The position numbers were made by a program, and so were the translations under genes. Positions 27,000 to 37,113 of a stretch of DNA of 64,000 nucleotides are shown piece by piece. A model generated the notes under the pieces. It was not told the DNA's origin, did not search any database, and saw nothing but the letters and a program-made list of their open reading frames with translations. Source of the stretch: Nitrososphaerota archaeon (GTDB taxonomy: Archaea > Thermoproteota > Nitrososphaeria > Nitrososphaerales > Gagatemarchaeaceae); the NCBI GenBank assembly GCA_027339745.1, contig DAHWNW010000001.1:248001-312000 (forward strand), given 5' to 3'. Numbering within the stretch: the first letter of the stretch is position 1; the number at the start of each line of letters is the position of its first letter.

Positions 27000-27539
27000 C
27001 TAGCTTGCGTCGTACTGGCTCAGCCCCCCCTGCCACCCTGCGTAGAGGATGGGCCTGTACTTCCCGTAATCCCAGAACTCTCTGAACGCATCTCTGGCAT
27101 AAGCGGTCTCCACGCGCGCGACGAGGAGTACGTGGTCGCCGAGCCGGACCGCCGAAAGCAACCTGCACTCGAGGGTCGCCAAAGCTGCGTCGAGGACAGG
27201 GACGTCCAGCTTAGTCCCGTCCGAATAGGCGAGCCCTGCCATCGCCAGCTTGTCCTTCACCGCCGCGCCGCTGGTCGTGGCAAGCTTGGACACTGTCGAA
27301 GACTCTTCCCTACCAAGGACGGAGAGCGAGAAGCAGCGCGCCCTCCTGGCAAGCTTGCAAGTGAACCCCCGGGGGGCGCAGGCCACCGCGACGATGGGCG
27401 GCTTCTCCGACACAGAAAGGTATGACACGACTGGCATTGCCGATGCCCTCGCACCAGCCTTTGCGGCAATCACGAGGGGCACCTGTGGGTAGAAGAGGCG
27501 GTGGATAAGCGACGGTTCTACTTCCATGGGTTGCTGCAT
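27000..27539 (-). CDS. Flavin reductase family (FMN-binding) protein
   Basis: 179 aa; PLVIAAKAGARASAMPVVSYLSVSEKPPIVAVAC. Confidence 0.82.
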   Translation of the reverse strand: MQQPMEVEPSLIHRLFYPQVPLVIAAKAGARASAMPVVSYLSVSEKPPIVAVACAPRGFTCKLARRARCFSLSVLGREESSTVSKLATTSGAAVKDKLAMAGLAYSDGTKLDVPVLDAALATLECRLLSAVRLGDHVLLVARVETAYARDAFREFWDYGKYRPILYAGWQGGLSQYDAS

Positions 27540-27695
27540 AGGTGCGTCCGCTAGTTAAGGGCAGGTTCAGAAAGATGGAGCGGCCCTGATGGGGCCCCGC
27601 TCTGGGGGAAGAGGGACGGCGCCCGATGTGAAGCGGCGGAAGTCGGCTGATGAAGATACGTTCATCTGGGCTTAAGGCTTCGAGGGAGCCCGGGA

Positions 27696-30143
27696 CTAGC
27701 TCCTCGGCCCCTTTGCGAGGAGTCTCCGACGGAGCGCTGAGTTGATTTCGAGCCCTTCCATCGCCCTGATGAGGCTTGAGCCGCCCTGCTTCATCCTCCT
27801 CCCAGAGAGGAACCGCTTCACCTCGGCCTCCCTCCCGACCCCGCACACAGGAAGGAGCCGCATCATGTAGAGGTAGAACTGCTGCGACCCGCCGTACATC
27901 TCATAGATTGCGTCGTAGTGCTTAGTAAGCCATTTCCAATAGACTTTCCGGGCGCCTGTGTTTAGCGCGCCAAAAATCATTGGGTAGGCAGAGTCAGAAC
28001 GGCTCACCTCCCCGCTCATACCGAGGTCCAAGGTCTCCTCGACCAGAGAGGGGTCTTTGAAGGAACAGAGTGCCCCGTATATCTTCGCCCTGTCCACCTC
28101 TCCCTGCATTGTCTTCACCATCTGGATGAGTGGTCCCTTGGCCCTCTCCCCATACGTGATGGCGTAGGCAGACGCGACGGCCCCCCTGAGGTTCGGGTCG
28201 AGCTCGAGATAGTGGTCGAACTTCTGGGCCAGCTTCGCGGCATATGCTTCGTCGACCTCGACGTATTGCGAGGTTAGCTCTTCTCTGGCGGCGCCAAGGT
28301 ACTCTGGCTCGCCGGGCTTTGGCTCTTCGCCGATTCTCGCCAAGAGCCTTGGATAGAACTTCGGGTAGACCGCGCGAAGCCCTGGAGAGTCCCAGGCGAT
28401 GGCGTTGAGGAGCCGGAGCTGACCGGCAGCCACCTGGACGGTGACGCTGTCGGGAGTCCCTCCGCAGAGGCCTATGAACCTGAAGTACTCGTTCGGGTCG
28501 ACTTCCCCAGCCTGCAGGAAGAGGAAGAGGTCGTTGATCAGGCCCCCCCTGTCGTGTGGGCTCAGGGTGGCGAAGCGTTCCGCCAGCCTGTGGTACCCCT
28601 TCTTGTCGTAGAGGGTGACGTGAAAGCTCATCCTCCCTTGGTTGAGGAGTATGTCTGAGCCATGATCGACATCGAGGGTCATCGACACCTTGTCGAAGAA
28701 CAACTTGCGCGCTTCCCCTCCGATTGTGATGTTGGTCGTTATGGGCCAAGGCGCGGCTCGGACACTGCCTGTTATCAGGAACCTCTTCTGGGAGAGTCGG
28801 ACCTTCTTCCCTGCTGAACGGACCTCGACTACAGGGAAGCCTGGTCTTGTCAGCCATTCCCGGGCAACCTTGGTCACCGGGAGGCTTGAAGCCCTCCCTA
28901 GGGAGTCCCAGAGGTCCTTGCCTGAAGCGTTGGAGAAGCTGAACTTCCTGAGGTAGTCCGACACCCCCTTCCTGAAGGTGTCCTCCCCCACATATGATTC
29001 GAGCATCCTAAGTATGCTCGCACCCTTGTTATAGCTGACGGCGTCGAACATGTGCATTGCCTCCTCGACCTTCCTCACGTGAGCCTGGACAGGGTGGGTC
29101 GTCCTTACCGCGTCGAGGTTGAGCGCCGCGAGCGTCTCGTCCATCAGAAAGATGCTCATGGTGTCCCACTCGGGCCTGAGCCTGTCCGTCATCTTGTAGC
29201 CCATGAAAGTGGCGAAGCTCTCGTTAAGCCAGAGATCGTCCCACCATTTCATGGTCACCAAGTCCCCGAACCACTGGTGAGCTACTTCGTGGACCATCGA
29301 CATGGCTCCCCTGTTCTTCTGGCGGAAGGCCGCGCCCTCTGTGACAAGGGCGTAGCTCTCCCTTGACGAGATGGCTCCCCAGTTCTCCATCGCCCCGGTG
29401 TGGTACTCTGGGAGAGCGACCAAGTGGAGCTTCTTCAGGGGGTAAGGGACCCCATAGTAGGAAGCGAAGTCGCGGACTGACCCAGCGACCATCCTGAGGG
29501 CAAGGTCTGAGTTTCTGGCCTGACCTGGGCGAGTGGCGGTGATGACCTCAACACCACCAGATTGGGTCCTGGTTTCCTCCATGTCGCCTATGGCGAAGAA
29601 GAACAGATACGTGGACATCCTGGGTGTCTTCTCGAACACGTGCCGAGTCCTACCCCCTCCAAGGTCCTCAATCCGTGAGGCCTGGGTGTTGGCGATCACC
29701 TTGAGCCCAGAATCAGTGGTTATCTCCAACCTGAAGACGGCCTTGTAGGCTGGCTCGTCGACGCATGGGAAGACAGACCTCGCCTCAGCCGGTTCCAAGT
29801 CTGTGGCCAGGATGTAGTCCTTGCCGTATTTCGACTTGTAGAGACCGAATATCACTTCATCTGAAACCTGCTTGGTGTAATCTATTTCCACCCTGGACTG
29901 CTTCTTCGTGACACCGGGGATGACGAGCTTGGACCTCTTTTTGTCATGCCTGAACTTCACCCCCTTCCCATCGACCTTCACAGAACCGACGTCCAGGGAC
30001 GAGCAGTCGAGAGAGAAAGGACTTGAAGCCCCCTTGACCGTGACCGTCTCCTCACCCTTCACGAAGGCCTTCCTGAAGTCCACGTCGAGTTTTAGGTCGT
30101 AGGATATGATCTCCGTTCCCCGGCCACCAGCGCTCTGCGCCAA
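27696..30143 (-). CDS. M1 family aminopeptidase
   Basis: 815 aa; GAMENWG, HEVAHQWFGDLVTMKWWDDLWLNE. Confidence 0.95.
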   Translation of the reverse strand: MAQSAGGRGTEIISYDLKLDVDFRKAFVKGEETVTVKGASSPFSLDCSSLDVGSVKVDGKGVKFRHDKKRSKLVIPGVTKKQSRVEIDYTKQVSDEVIFGLYKSKYGKDYILATDLEPAEARSVFPCVDEPAYKAVFRLEITTDSGLKVIANTQASRIEDLGGGRTRHVFEKTPRMSTYLFFFAIGDMEETRTQSGGVEVITATRPGQARNSDLALRMVAGSVRDFASYYGVPYPLKKLHLVALPEYHTGAMENWGAISSRESYALVTEGAAFRQKNRGAMSMVHEVAHQWFGDLVTMKWWDDLWLNESFATFMGYKMTDRLRPEWDTMSIFLMDETLAALNLDAVRTTHPVQAHVRKVEEAMHMFDAVSYNKGASILRMLESYVGEDTFRKGVSDYLRKFSFSNASGKDLWDSLGRASSLPVTKVAREWLTRPGFPVVEVRSAGKKVRLSQKRFLITGSVRAAPWPITTNITIGGEARKLFFDKVSMTLDVDHGSDILLNQGRMSFHVTLYDKKGYHRLAERFATLSPHDRGGLINDLFLFLQAGEVDPNEYFRFIGLCGGTPDSVTVQVAAGQLRLLNAIAWDSPGLRAVYPKFYPRLLARIGEEPKPGEPEYLGAAREELTSQYVEVDEAYAAKLAQKFDHYLELDPNLRGAVASAYAITYGERAKGPLIQMVKTMQGEVDRAKIYGALCSFKDPSLVEETLDLGMSGEVSRSDSAYPMIFGALNTGARKVYWKWLTKHYDAIYEMYGGSQQFYLYMMRLLPVCGVGREAEVKRFLSGRRMKQGGSSLIRAMEGLEINSALRRRLLAKGPRS

Positions 30144-30172
30144 GGCAGCCCTCTTAAAGGATGTCTGAACGC

Positions 30173-32365
30173 TTACTCCCTGTCGATGAACTCTTCGGCT
30201 TTCGGAGGGTCTGGCGGGAGCCCCTTCCGCTTCCTGATCTCGGTGACCAGTCCCCAGAGCATGTTCTGAGGGACGGCCTGCCAGGTCTTGAAGTGAGTGT
30301 TCCAGACGGCTTTGCCCGCAGTGGCTCCCCTCATCTTCTCGCTGAGGTCGAAGGTCTCAGCGGCGGGGATCTCCCCTTCCACGACCGTCATGACCTCCTT
30401 CTGGTCGATCCTCACTAGCTTCCCCCTCTTGGCGCTTATGACCCCGGTGACCGCGCCGATCAGCTCGGACGGTCCCTTCACCTCTATCCCCAGTATCGGC
30501 TCGAGCAGCGTGGGGTTGGCGGAGAGCATGGCGCCGAGTATCGCTCGCCTGGAAGCGGGCATGAGCTGAGCGTACGTCCTGTGGGCGGGGTCCTCGTGAG
30601 GGACAAAGTTGGTGAGCGCCACCTTGACCCCTCTTGTGAACTCGTAGGCGAGTGGACCGTTCTTCATGATATCGTCGAAGCCTGCCCTGATCGAGTCCAT
30701 TGATTCCTGGAGGAACTGGACGCCCTTCGTCACTTCTGTCAGCACGTTCCCCCTCTCGTCTATCGCCTGGAAGTTGCGCGCCTGGTCCGGGTCCCAGCCA
30801 TGGTCGCGGAGTGTCTTGATCACCGCTTTCTTCTCAACATTCTCGCCGATGGTGCCGTTGCGGATCAGCTCTATGACCTCAGGTTCCAACGGCTCCACCT
30901 CCACGAAGATCTTGTTGTGGCGGTTAGGAGACCTTGACATTATCGGCCCGGCCCTGGCACGGATGGTCTCCCTGTAGTTGATGATCGGAGGCGACGTGAT
31001 TATCTCGAGGCCGGCCTGCTGGATCTGGGTGGTTGCTATTTCAAGGTGGAGCACCCCCATCCCGGACATTAGTGTCTCTCCAGACTCCTGATTGATGGTG
31101 ACTACGAGGTTAGGGTCTTCGATGTTCAACCTCCGCATGACCTCGACAAGCTTGGGGAGGTCGCGGGGGTGCTTCGCCTCTACTGCGACGGTGACCACCG
31201 GCTCGCTCACGTAATGGATCGACTCGAATGGGGCGACATCCTTCCTGTTGGATATCGTCTCCCCCGACCTGATGTCGAGGCCTAGGAGGGCAGGGATGTT
31301 GCCAGCAGGCAGCGAATCGACAATCTCCCTTTGGAAGCCCATGAAAATCTGGACAGACTGGATCTTTCCATCCCGCTTGGAGTTGAGCAGGTATATCTGG
31401 TCCCCGTTGGTGACGCTCCCAGAGAAGAGGCGACCCGTGGCCACCAGGCCCGCCGCAGGGTCGACCACCACGTTGGTGACCATCATGACAGTGGGGCCGT
31501 TTTCGTCGCAGGCAATCAGGGCCTTACCTACGTCGCTGGTCAGGTCCCCCTGCGGCCAGATCTTTGGGATGCGGTAAGCCTGAGCGACGTGGGGAGGCGG
31601 GTGGTGCCTGACGACCATGCCGAGGAGGGCGTCATGCAGCGGCAGCTTCTTCCCCAGCTCCTCTGGGGTGGAGCTCGTGTAGGCGTTGATGATGTCCTTG
31701 AATGACATCCCGGCGGCCTTCGCCATATCGAAGTTGAAACCCCATTTGTCCTTGGATGAGCCGAAGGCAACCTGGGCGTCTTGGACCGACACCTTCCATT
31801 TCTGCTTGTATTCGGGCTCGGCGTAGGTATCGACCAGGCGGTTGAAGTCCTTGACGATGCCGAAGAGCCACTCCTGCATCTTCTCGGGCGTCAGCCTGAG
31901 CTCCTTGATGAGGCGGTCTATCTTGTTGATGTAGACGACTGGCCTTACCCTTTCCTCGAGCGCCTGGCGGGTGACGGTCTCTGTCTGGGTCATTATCCCC
32001 TCGACAGCGTCGACGACCACGATGGCACCGTCCACCGCCCTGAGCGAGCGGGTCACCTTCCCCGTGAAGTCGATGTGGCCAGGCGTGTCGATGAGGTTGA
32101 TGACGTATGACTTCCCGTCCTTCTCGTAGTAGAGCGTGACGTTCGCGGCCTTGATGGTCATCTGCCGCTGCTGTTCGAGCTCCATGTAGTCCAGGGCGAG
32201 CGCCTGGCCAGCCACAGAGGGAGAGAGCATCCCGGTGGCTGCGAGGAGGCTGTCGCTCGTGGTGGTCTTCCCGTGGTCGACGTGGGCTATGATTCCGAGG
32301 TTCCGTATCTGGTCCTTGTTGTGGACTATCTTGAGAGCCTCTGCTGTGGTCTTGAAACGCGGCAC
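30173..32365 (-). CDS. fusA: Translation elongation factor EF-2
   Basis: 730 aa; GIIAHVDHGKTTTSDSLL, DTPGHIDF, INKIDR. Confidence 0.97.
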   Translation of the reverse strand: MPRFKTTAEALKIVHNKDQIRNLGIIAHVDHGKTTTSDSLLAATGMLSPSVAGQALALDYMELEQQRQMTIKAANVTLYYEKDGKSYVINLIDTPGHIDFTGKVTRSLRAVDGAIVVVDAVEGIMTQTETVTRQALEERVRPVVYINKIDRLIKELRLTPEKMQEWLFGIVKDFNRLVDTYAEPEYKQKWKVSVQDAQVAFGSSKDKWGFNFDMAKAAGMSFKDIINAYTSSTPEELGKKLPLHDALLGMVVRHHPPPHVAQAYRIPKIWPQGDLTSDVGKALIACDENGPTVMMVTNVVVDPAAGLVATGRLFSGSVTNGDQIYLLNSKRDGKIQSVQIFMGFQREIVDSLPAGNIPALLGLDIRSGETISNRKDVAPFESIHYVSEPVVTVAVEAKHPRDLPKLVEVMRRLNIEDPNLVVTINQESGETLMSGMGVLHLEIATTQIQQAGLEIITSPPIINYRETIRARAGPIMSRSPNRHNKIFVEVEPLEPEVIELIRNGTIGENVEKKAVIKTLRDHGWDPDQARNFQAIDERGNVLTEVTKGVQFLQESMDSIRAGFDDIMKNGPLAYEFTRGVKVALTNFVPHEDPAHRTYAQLMPASRRAILGAMLSANPTLLEPILGIEVKGPSELIGAVTGVISAKRGKLVRIDQKEVMTVVEGEIPAAETFDLSEKMRGATAGKAVWNTHFKTWQAVPQNMLWGLVTEIRKRKGLPPDPPKAEEFIDRE

Positions 32366-32439
32366 GATCCTTTGCGACCTTTGAAACGACCCTTCGGAAA
32401 CGGGTTATGAAGCTTTCCGTAGACCGCCCACCTGAAGCC

Positions 32440-32645
32440 ATGGAGCGGCCATCGGGCCCTCGCATGGTCTGCCCGGCTGGGGGGAACGGGGAGTCACGCC
32501 GTGCGAGCCCGGAGCCGTGGGCGAGGCGACCCGTAGGGCTCCCGGACCGTTATGAGGCGCACTCCCCTGCTACAAGACAGCTCAGTCGTCGTAGGCGGTG
32601 GACAGATGTGTTTCGCGCCTCTCAGGACGTGAGAGGCTTCACAGT
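32440..32645. ncRNA. Candidate structured RNA (strand unresolved)
   Basis: Helices CTCGCATGG/CCGTGCGAG (32459-32467/32499-32507), GGAGCC/GGCTCC (32511-32516/32537-32542), GAGGCGC/GCGCCTC (32554-32560/32615-32621), GCCTCTCA-ggacg-TGAGAGGC (32617-32637); no convincing ORF. Confidence 0.35.
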
Positions 32646-32898
32646 AGCCAAACAGCCTTCGGCGATGAAAGGCAGGCCACCGGAGAGATGACAGTGCCAG
32701 TCAAGGCGCAAGATGCGATCCATGCGGCGGACCTCCTGGCCGGCGGTCTTGCTCACGGTTGGCTCCGTGCAACTAAGTTGTTGTGGACGGCCATCATGCG
32801 GCCTGCATGAATTCCAGCCGCAAGAAGATTTGCTCCTGCCGCTACCGCCAGGGCAATGGAATGAGGGACACTGACCATGCCGCATGACCATGCCGGCG

Positions 32899-33090
32899 TC
32901 AGACCTCTACTACGTGATAGTCGGGGTTCCTCACGTACCCTTGGCAGGCGCAACCGATGATTGTACACCGGCCACGTTTCGTCGCGTAGATGGTCTGGAA
33001 GACCACTTCGTGGGCTTCGGCGAGGTGGCGACAGTCGCACACGCCCGTCCCGGACCTCTCCCGTATCCTGCCCAAAGTCATGCGGGTCAA
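32899..33090 (-). CDS. Small Cys/His-rich zinc-binding-like protein, 63 aa
   Basis: RSGTGVCDCRHLAEAHEVVFQTIYATKRGRCTIIGCACQGYVRN; CxC-H-x4-H ... C-x4-CxC arrangement. Confidence 0.65.
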   Translation of the reverse strand: MTRMTLGRIRERSGTGVCDCRHLAEAHEVVFQTIYATKRGRCTIIGCACQGYVRNPDYHVVEV

Positions 33091-33486
33091 CGGCCCCTCC
33101 TCTTATGAAACCTTGCTCCGGCGGGACGTGGGCCCCGCAGCGCCTTGACAGCCGTTGGAGCAGGCGAGGGCATAGGGTGTGAGCCGAGTTCGGGGGTCAT
33201 CAGTAGACCCTGCGTGTATGAACCGCTGGCCCAAAAAGGATGTGACGAACGTCACGATGACTGACGCGCATGCCCACGCTGGCGTCGCAGGTTGAGATTC
33301 CGCATGTAGATGGAGACAGCTCGCGGAGCCGACCCTCCCCTAGCCATCCTGGTGAGCTCGTCCCGGTCACGTCGACGATGGCAGCGCCAACGCACGCGTC
33401 AGAACCCGGGCCGCCCCAGTTGGCGGGTTGTTCCCGACCCATGCGCGCATGCGATGGCCTTGTGAGAGGCATCCGCAGCGACGGCC

Positions 33487-34524
33487 TCACGTATAGATCC
33501 TCGCCACGGCCCTCAGCTGCGCCCTGGTGAGCATCACTTCGGTCCCCCCTGGCGTCTCGACTGCCACCTTCCCTTCAGATTCCCCTTTCGTTCGGATTTT
33601 GTCTGCCAGAGGCTCACCCCTTGCAGCGTCCATGGCTGCGAGGAACGCGGAGTACTCGTCCGGAGCTTGCCAGCCGTGCCGCTCCCCTATCGCGTCCACG
33701 ACCTCAGCGAGGAGAGGCGGCCTGGGGAGCGGCAGATCCGAGTCAGGTATGAATGGGGAGGCGGCCGGCTCAGAGATTAAGAACGCCCGGCGAGACACGA
33801 CCGCACCCTCCCTGGCCCGCAGCGCGAGGACGTCGAAGTGGAGGGAAGCGAGGCCTTTGACGTCGCAGGTGCCAATGTGGAGGCGTTCGAGGGCAAAAGA
33901 AAGCTTCTGGGCTGCGTCCGAGCTGTCGAGCGGGAGTAGGTGCGCTCCCCTTTGTGAGAGCATCCTGCTCCCCATCCGGAAGGCCCGTACTACCTCCTCC
34001 TCGGCGCGCCTGCATCCGAGGGCGCGGACGCGGACCAAAAGGAAAACCGAAGTAGCCTTCCCCGAGTAGAACAGGAGGCTGCCGTCTAGGGCGGTGATTC
34101 CTCGGGTCTGGCCCTGCGATTCGAGTTTGACTTCCGCCATCGAATACCACAGGAGCGGGCAGGCTGTGCTCCTGAGGAGGACGGACTCTTTCACCGGCGC
34201 GACTCTGCTGGCCATGCCTTTCTTCATTGCCGGCCAGAGGAGGACAGCGAGGCCGCCGAGACAGAAGACGATAGGAGAGAGGGTGCCTCCGGCGCCAAAG
34301 GCGACGGCGCTCAGAAGGAATAGTGTGACTCCAAGGAGGTACCTCCCCCAGGGGCGCCTCGGGCCGATGGGAGCACCCTGGCCCTGTCCGGGGGCGGACT
34401 GCTCGCCCTTCGGCCTGAAAGAATAGAAGAGGTAGAAGAGGGCGACCAGGGAGAAGGGCCAGGCCCCCACACTTAGTGCGGCGAGCCCTGCCATCGCGGC
34501 CAACGCCCTGAGCCCCCACCCCAT
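33487..34524 (-). CDS. Membrane-anchored hypothetical protein (operon with RadA-like ATPase)
   Basis: 345 aa, N-terminal TM helices and large soluble domain; abuts the gene at 34524..35531. Confidence 0.7.
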   Translation of the reverse strand: MGWGLRALAAMAGLAALSVGAWPFSLVALFYLFYSFRPKGEQSAPGQGQGAPIGPRRPWGRYLLGVTLFLLSAVAFGAGGTLSPIVFCLGGLAVLLWPAMKKGMASRVAPVKESVLLRSTACPLLWYSMAEVKLESQGQTRGITALDGSLLFYSGKATSVFLLVRVRALGCRRAEEEVVRAFRMGSRMLSQRGAHLLPLDSSDAAQKLSFALERLHIGTCDVKGLASLHFDVLALRAREGAVVSRRAFLISEPAASPFIPDSDLPLPRPPLLAEVVDAIGERHGWQAPDEYSAFLAAMDAARGEPLADKIRTKGESEGKVAVETPGGTEVMLTRAQLRAVARIYT

Positions 34525-35531
34525 CAGTGGAACCCCTCCCCGTCCTGGCGGGCGTAGGCGAATCTGGTGTATTCTTCAAGCGCGGGGTGCCTCGCGGCCC
34601 AGAATGCCTTGGTACTAGCATCCTTCGAATCCGGGTTAAGGGCCGCCGGGTTGGCGTCCTTGTTTCTAGACGCCGTGGACTTCGTGAGCTCTAGTGAGAA
34701 CTTGGCGTCGTGGCCGAGGATGACCCCTCCATAGGGGACTCTGTCCCAGGGGTTGATGGGGTCGATTGATACGTGGCTGGTGACCAGGACTGCGATGCCG
34801 AATTCGACACAGAGGCGCTGGGCGTGAGCTAGGAGCATGGCGAGCCCCGCGCTCCGGGCGGGGAGGTCCTGGGTGCTGGGGAAGGATGACTTGAAGGGGG
34901 CTGAAATCGAATCGTAGACCAGAAGCCTTGCCCCGCTCTCGCGGATGATATGATGGAGGGGAGACTGATAGGTAGGGGTCTGCCTCATCCTCAGCTCTAC
35001 CCGCCCGCCGCTGGAGACCTCTTTGGCAGCGTCGATTCCGTGGAGGTTCAGGAGGTCGACGACCTCTGGGGTCTGGAAGATGAGGACGGACGGCCCCTTG
35101 GGCGGGAGCCCCACTGTGAAGTCGGGGGAGAAGATGTCTGCAACTGCGCTGAGGTGGGCGTCAGTGTGGGAGACCCCCAGATGGCTGAGGGCCACGTCGA
35201 CGGCGTCGATGAGCTGGCCCCTGGTGACGGGCTTCCGCTTGGGCGAGACCTTCGGCGTCCTCTCAAGCTTCACCTCTGAGACGCTGAGCTCACTCTCGAA
35301 TCGCTTGGACATCCTGTCACGCCAGTAGGGGACGAGATAACTCGAGTATGATTGCTCGGTATCTAGTATCACCGCGCTCCCTCCGGCGGCGGCCACCGAG
35401 CATGCGGCCTGGAAGGAGATGATGCTCTTCCCGAGCGCCTTCTCCCCGAAGATCTGAGTGACCGTCCCGGTAGCCAGGCCCCCGTCCGTAAGGCTGTCCA
35501 CGGCGGAGCAGCCGGTGGCAAGGTGCTCCAT
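34524..35531 (-). CDS. RadA/RecA-superfamily ATPase
   Basis: MEHLATGCSAVDSLTDGGLATGTVTQIFGEKALGKSIISFQ...ARLLVYDSISAPFKSSFP...GIAVLVTSHV; ATG overlaps upstream TGA. Confidence 0.85.
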   Translation of the reverse strand: MEHLATGCSAVDSLTDGGLATGTVTQIFGEKALGKSIISFQAACSVAAAGGSAVILDTEQSYSSYLVPYWRDRMSKRFESELSVSEVKLERTPKVSPKRKPVTRGQLIDAVDVALSHLGVSHTDAHLSAVADIFSPDFTVGLPPKGPSVLIFQTPEVVDLLNLHGIDAAKEVSSGGRVELRMRQTPTYQSPLHHIIRESGARLLVYDSISAPFKSSFPSTQDLPARSAGLAMLLAHAQRLCVEFGIAVLVTSHVSIDPINPWDRVPYGGVILGHDAKFSLELTKSTASRNKDANPAALNPDSKDASTKAFWAARHPALEEYTRFAYARQDGEGFH

Positions 35532-36757
35532 CACCTGCTCAGCCCCTGGAGGAGCCTCATGCCTGGCTCCGTAATGGTGTAGGCGAGTATCTTGGGTCCG
35601 GGCCCGCACTCCTTGGGTTCCAGTACGAGGTACCCTGCGGAGTGAAGGCGGTCTATCTCGTCCGCGACGTCCGCGGGGAGGAACTGCGGCGAGAGATATG
35701 CGACCATTGACTGCCTGTTGGCAGAGCCGAACCGCGAAATCTCTTCGAGGATCGTCCTCGTGAGTTCTGGAGGGGCTCTCCTGGCCGACCCCGGCGAAAG
35801 TGGGCCAACGGCCCGCTTCGGCCTGATGAACCGAGGAACGAACCCCAAGGACGACCCGGAGCGGTCGTCGCAGACGACGTAGGAGCACGGGAGGGCGGCG
35901 GCCAGCCGCGAGTCCTTCTGGGCGTTCCACGCTTCGCTTGAGTAGACTCTGACGGGCGTTGACTCGACGAGTTGCTCGCTCAGGAAGGCTGGGAGAGGCG
36001 TGGCAAGCGCCATGGGGACCTGGGACTCTAGGAGCCTCGCCAGGAGCCTCCCCGAGCGCTGGAATCCTGTGGCGTTCCTGAAGATGCGGTGGGCCCCACT
36101 GATCAGGAGGCCATCCGGTGACGGCCCAGGACGGGAGAGGAGGTGGAGCAGCTTGGCGATGAATAGCCCTGCTGCGAGCTCTGCAGCTTGGGGGTAGGGG
36201 GCAGAAGCGAAGCTCACGATGACCCCGCCGGCGGTCAAGGCGTCGAAGCCATCCGCTCTGGTGGAGTCGAGCAGGCGTAGGGCGCCGACCCTCCCCCTAA
36301 GCTTGTCGACGTAGAACCCTCTGAACCCTTCGACGGTCCCAAGCGCGTCGTAAAGGACTGGGGGGGTGGCCATGTCGTTCTGCTCCGACAGCCTTTGAAC
36401 GGCGGCGCAGAGGACAGCCTCCTCCTCGGGGGTGAGGTCGAGGGCCGCAGAGTAGGCGGACGCGACGAGCTGACCGTGCGTTGCATCTTCGCCCTCGAGA
36501 TGGAATGCTTCGTGGAGCAGCGAGTGGTAGTCAAAGACGCTGAAGTCGCCATGAACCTCAGAAGACAAGGAACCATCGACGTCGAGGACGGCGAGCCTCA
36601 ACCCAGCTTCAGCCGCTGCGTAGGCGAAGAGTGTCGCCATCCCCCCCGCCTGCCTCCCAAGGAGGAGGACGCGGTCGCCGAGCCCGCGAATCCAGACGCG
36701 GCCCCTGGCCCTGTCGAGTGAGTACCCCAGCCAGCCTTCGGTTCCGTGTTCGTTCAA
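35531..36757 (-). CDS. HerA/VirD4-like protein with degenerate Walker motifs
   Basis: 408 aa; VLLLGRQAGGMATLFAYAAAEAGLRLAVLDVDG (no GK[ST]) and DGLLISGAHRIFR (no acidic Walker B); C-terminal wHTH-like region. Confidence 0.55.
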   Translation of the reverse strand: MNEHGTEGWLGYSLDRARGRVWIRGLGDRVLLLGRQAGGMATLFAYAAAEAGLRLAVLDVDGSLSSEVHGDFSVFDYHSLLHEAFHLEGEDATHGQLVASAYSAALDLTPEEEAVLCAAVQRLSEQNDMATPPVLYDALGTVEGFRGFYVDKLRGRVGALRLLDSTRADGFDALTAGGVIVSFASAPYPQAAELAAGLFIAKLLHLLSRPGPSPDGLLISGAHRIFRNATGFQRSGRLLARLLESQVPMALATPLPAFLSEQLVESTPVRVYSSEAWNAQKDSRLAAALPCSYVVCDDRSGSSLGFVPRFIRPKRAVGPLSPGSARRAPPELTRTILEEISRFGSANRQSMVAYLSPQFLPADVADEIDRLHSAGYLVLEPKECGPGPKILAYTITEPGMRLLQGLSR

Positions 36758-37113
36758 TGGGACGTCACGCGCGTGGTTCGTTTAAGGTACTGACGCACAA
36801 GTTGAGAGCACAACTTGTTCATATCAGGCCGGGTCTGTCCTTTGAGCGGTTGAGGAACCGGGACACGATAGTGATCTACTGGGAGCTTCTCCGAGCCCTG
36901 GCCCCCGGCCCACAGCTTCCCACCAAACTGGCCCGTACGACCAACATACCATACAACAGGCTTGCAGAGTACCTAGACTTTCTCGCCGCGGGCGCGTTGG
37001 TCAAGACTGAGCCTTCGGAGGGGCATGAGAGGTACGCGCTTACGCCAAAGGGGATGGAGGCGCTCGGGCGCCTCGACGCTGGGCTGAAGCTGCTCTTTCC
37101 TGCGCTTGAATGA
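36756..37113 (+). CDS. Winged-helix transcriptional regulator
   Basis: TIVIYWELLRALAPGPQLPTKLARTTNIPYNRLAEYLDFLAAGALVKTEPSEGHERYALTPKGMEALGRL; true start may be a downstream TTG (e.g. near 36851). Confidence 0.78.
36797..36818. promoter_or_regulatory. Inverted repeat ACAAGTTG-AGAGCA-CAACTTGT
   Basis: 8-bp perfect arms about 15-20 bp downstream of TATA-like tttaaggt (~36781); partial copy ACAAGTTGTGAGCA at 37114-37127. Confidence 0.6.

Noticed and set aside
27310-27846. 178-aa ORF spanning the flavin reductase/M1 peptidase gap
   Set aside because: Overlaps two confident genes in another frame; low-complexity.
31632-32465. 277-aa ORF within EF-2
   Set aside because: Same-strand out-of-frame ORF with Arg/His/Gly-rich composition; EF-2 frame is certain.
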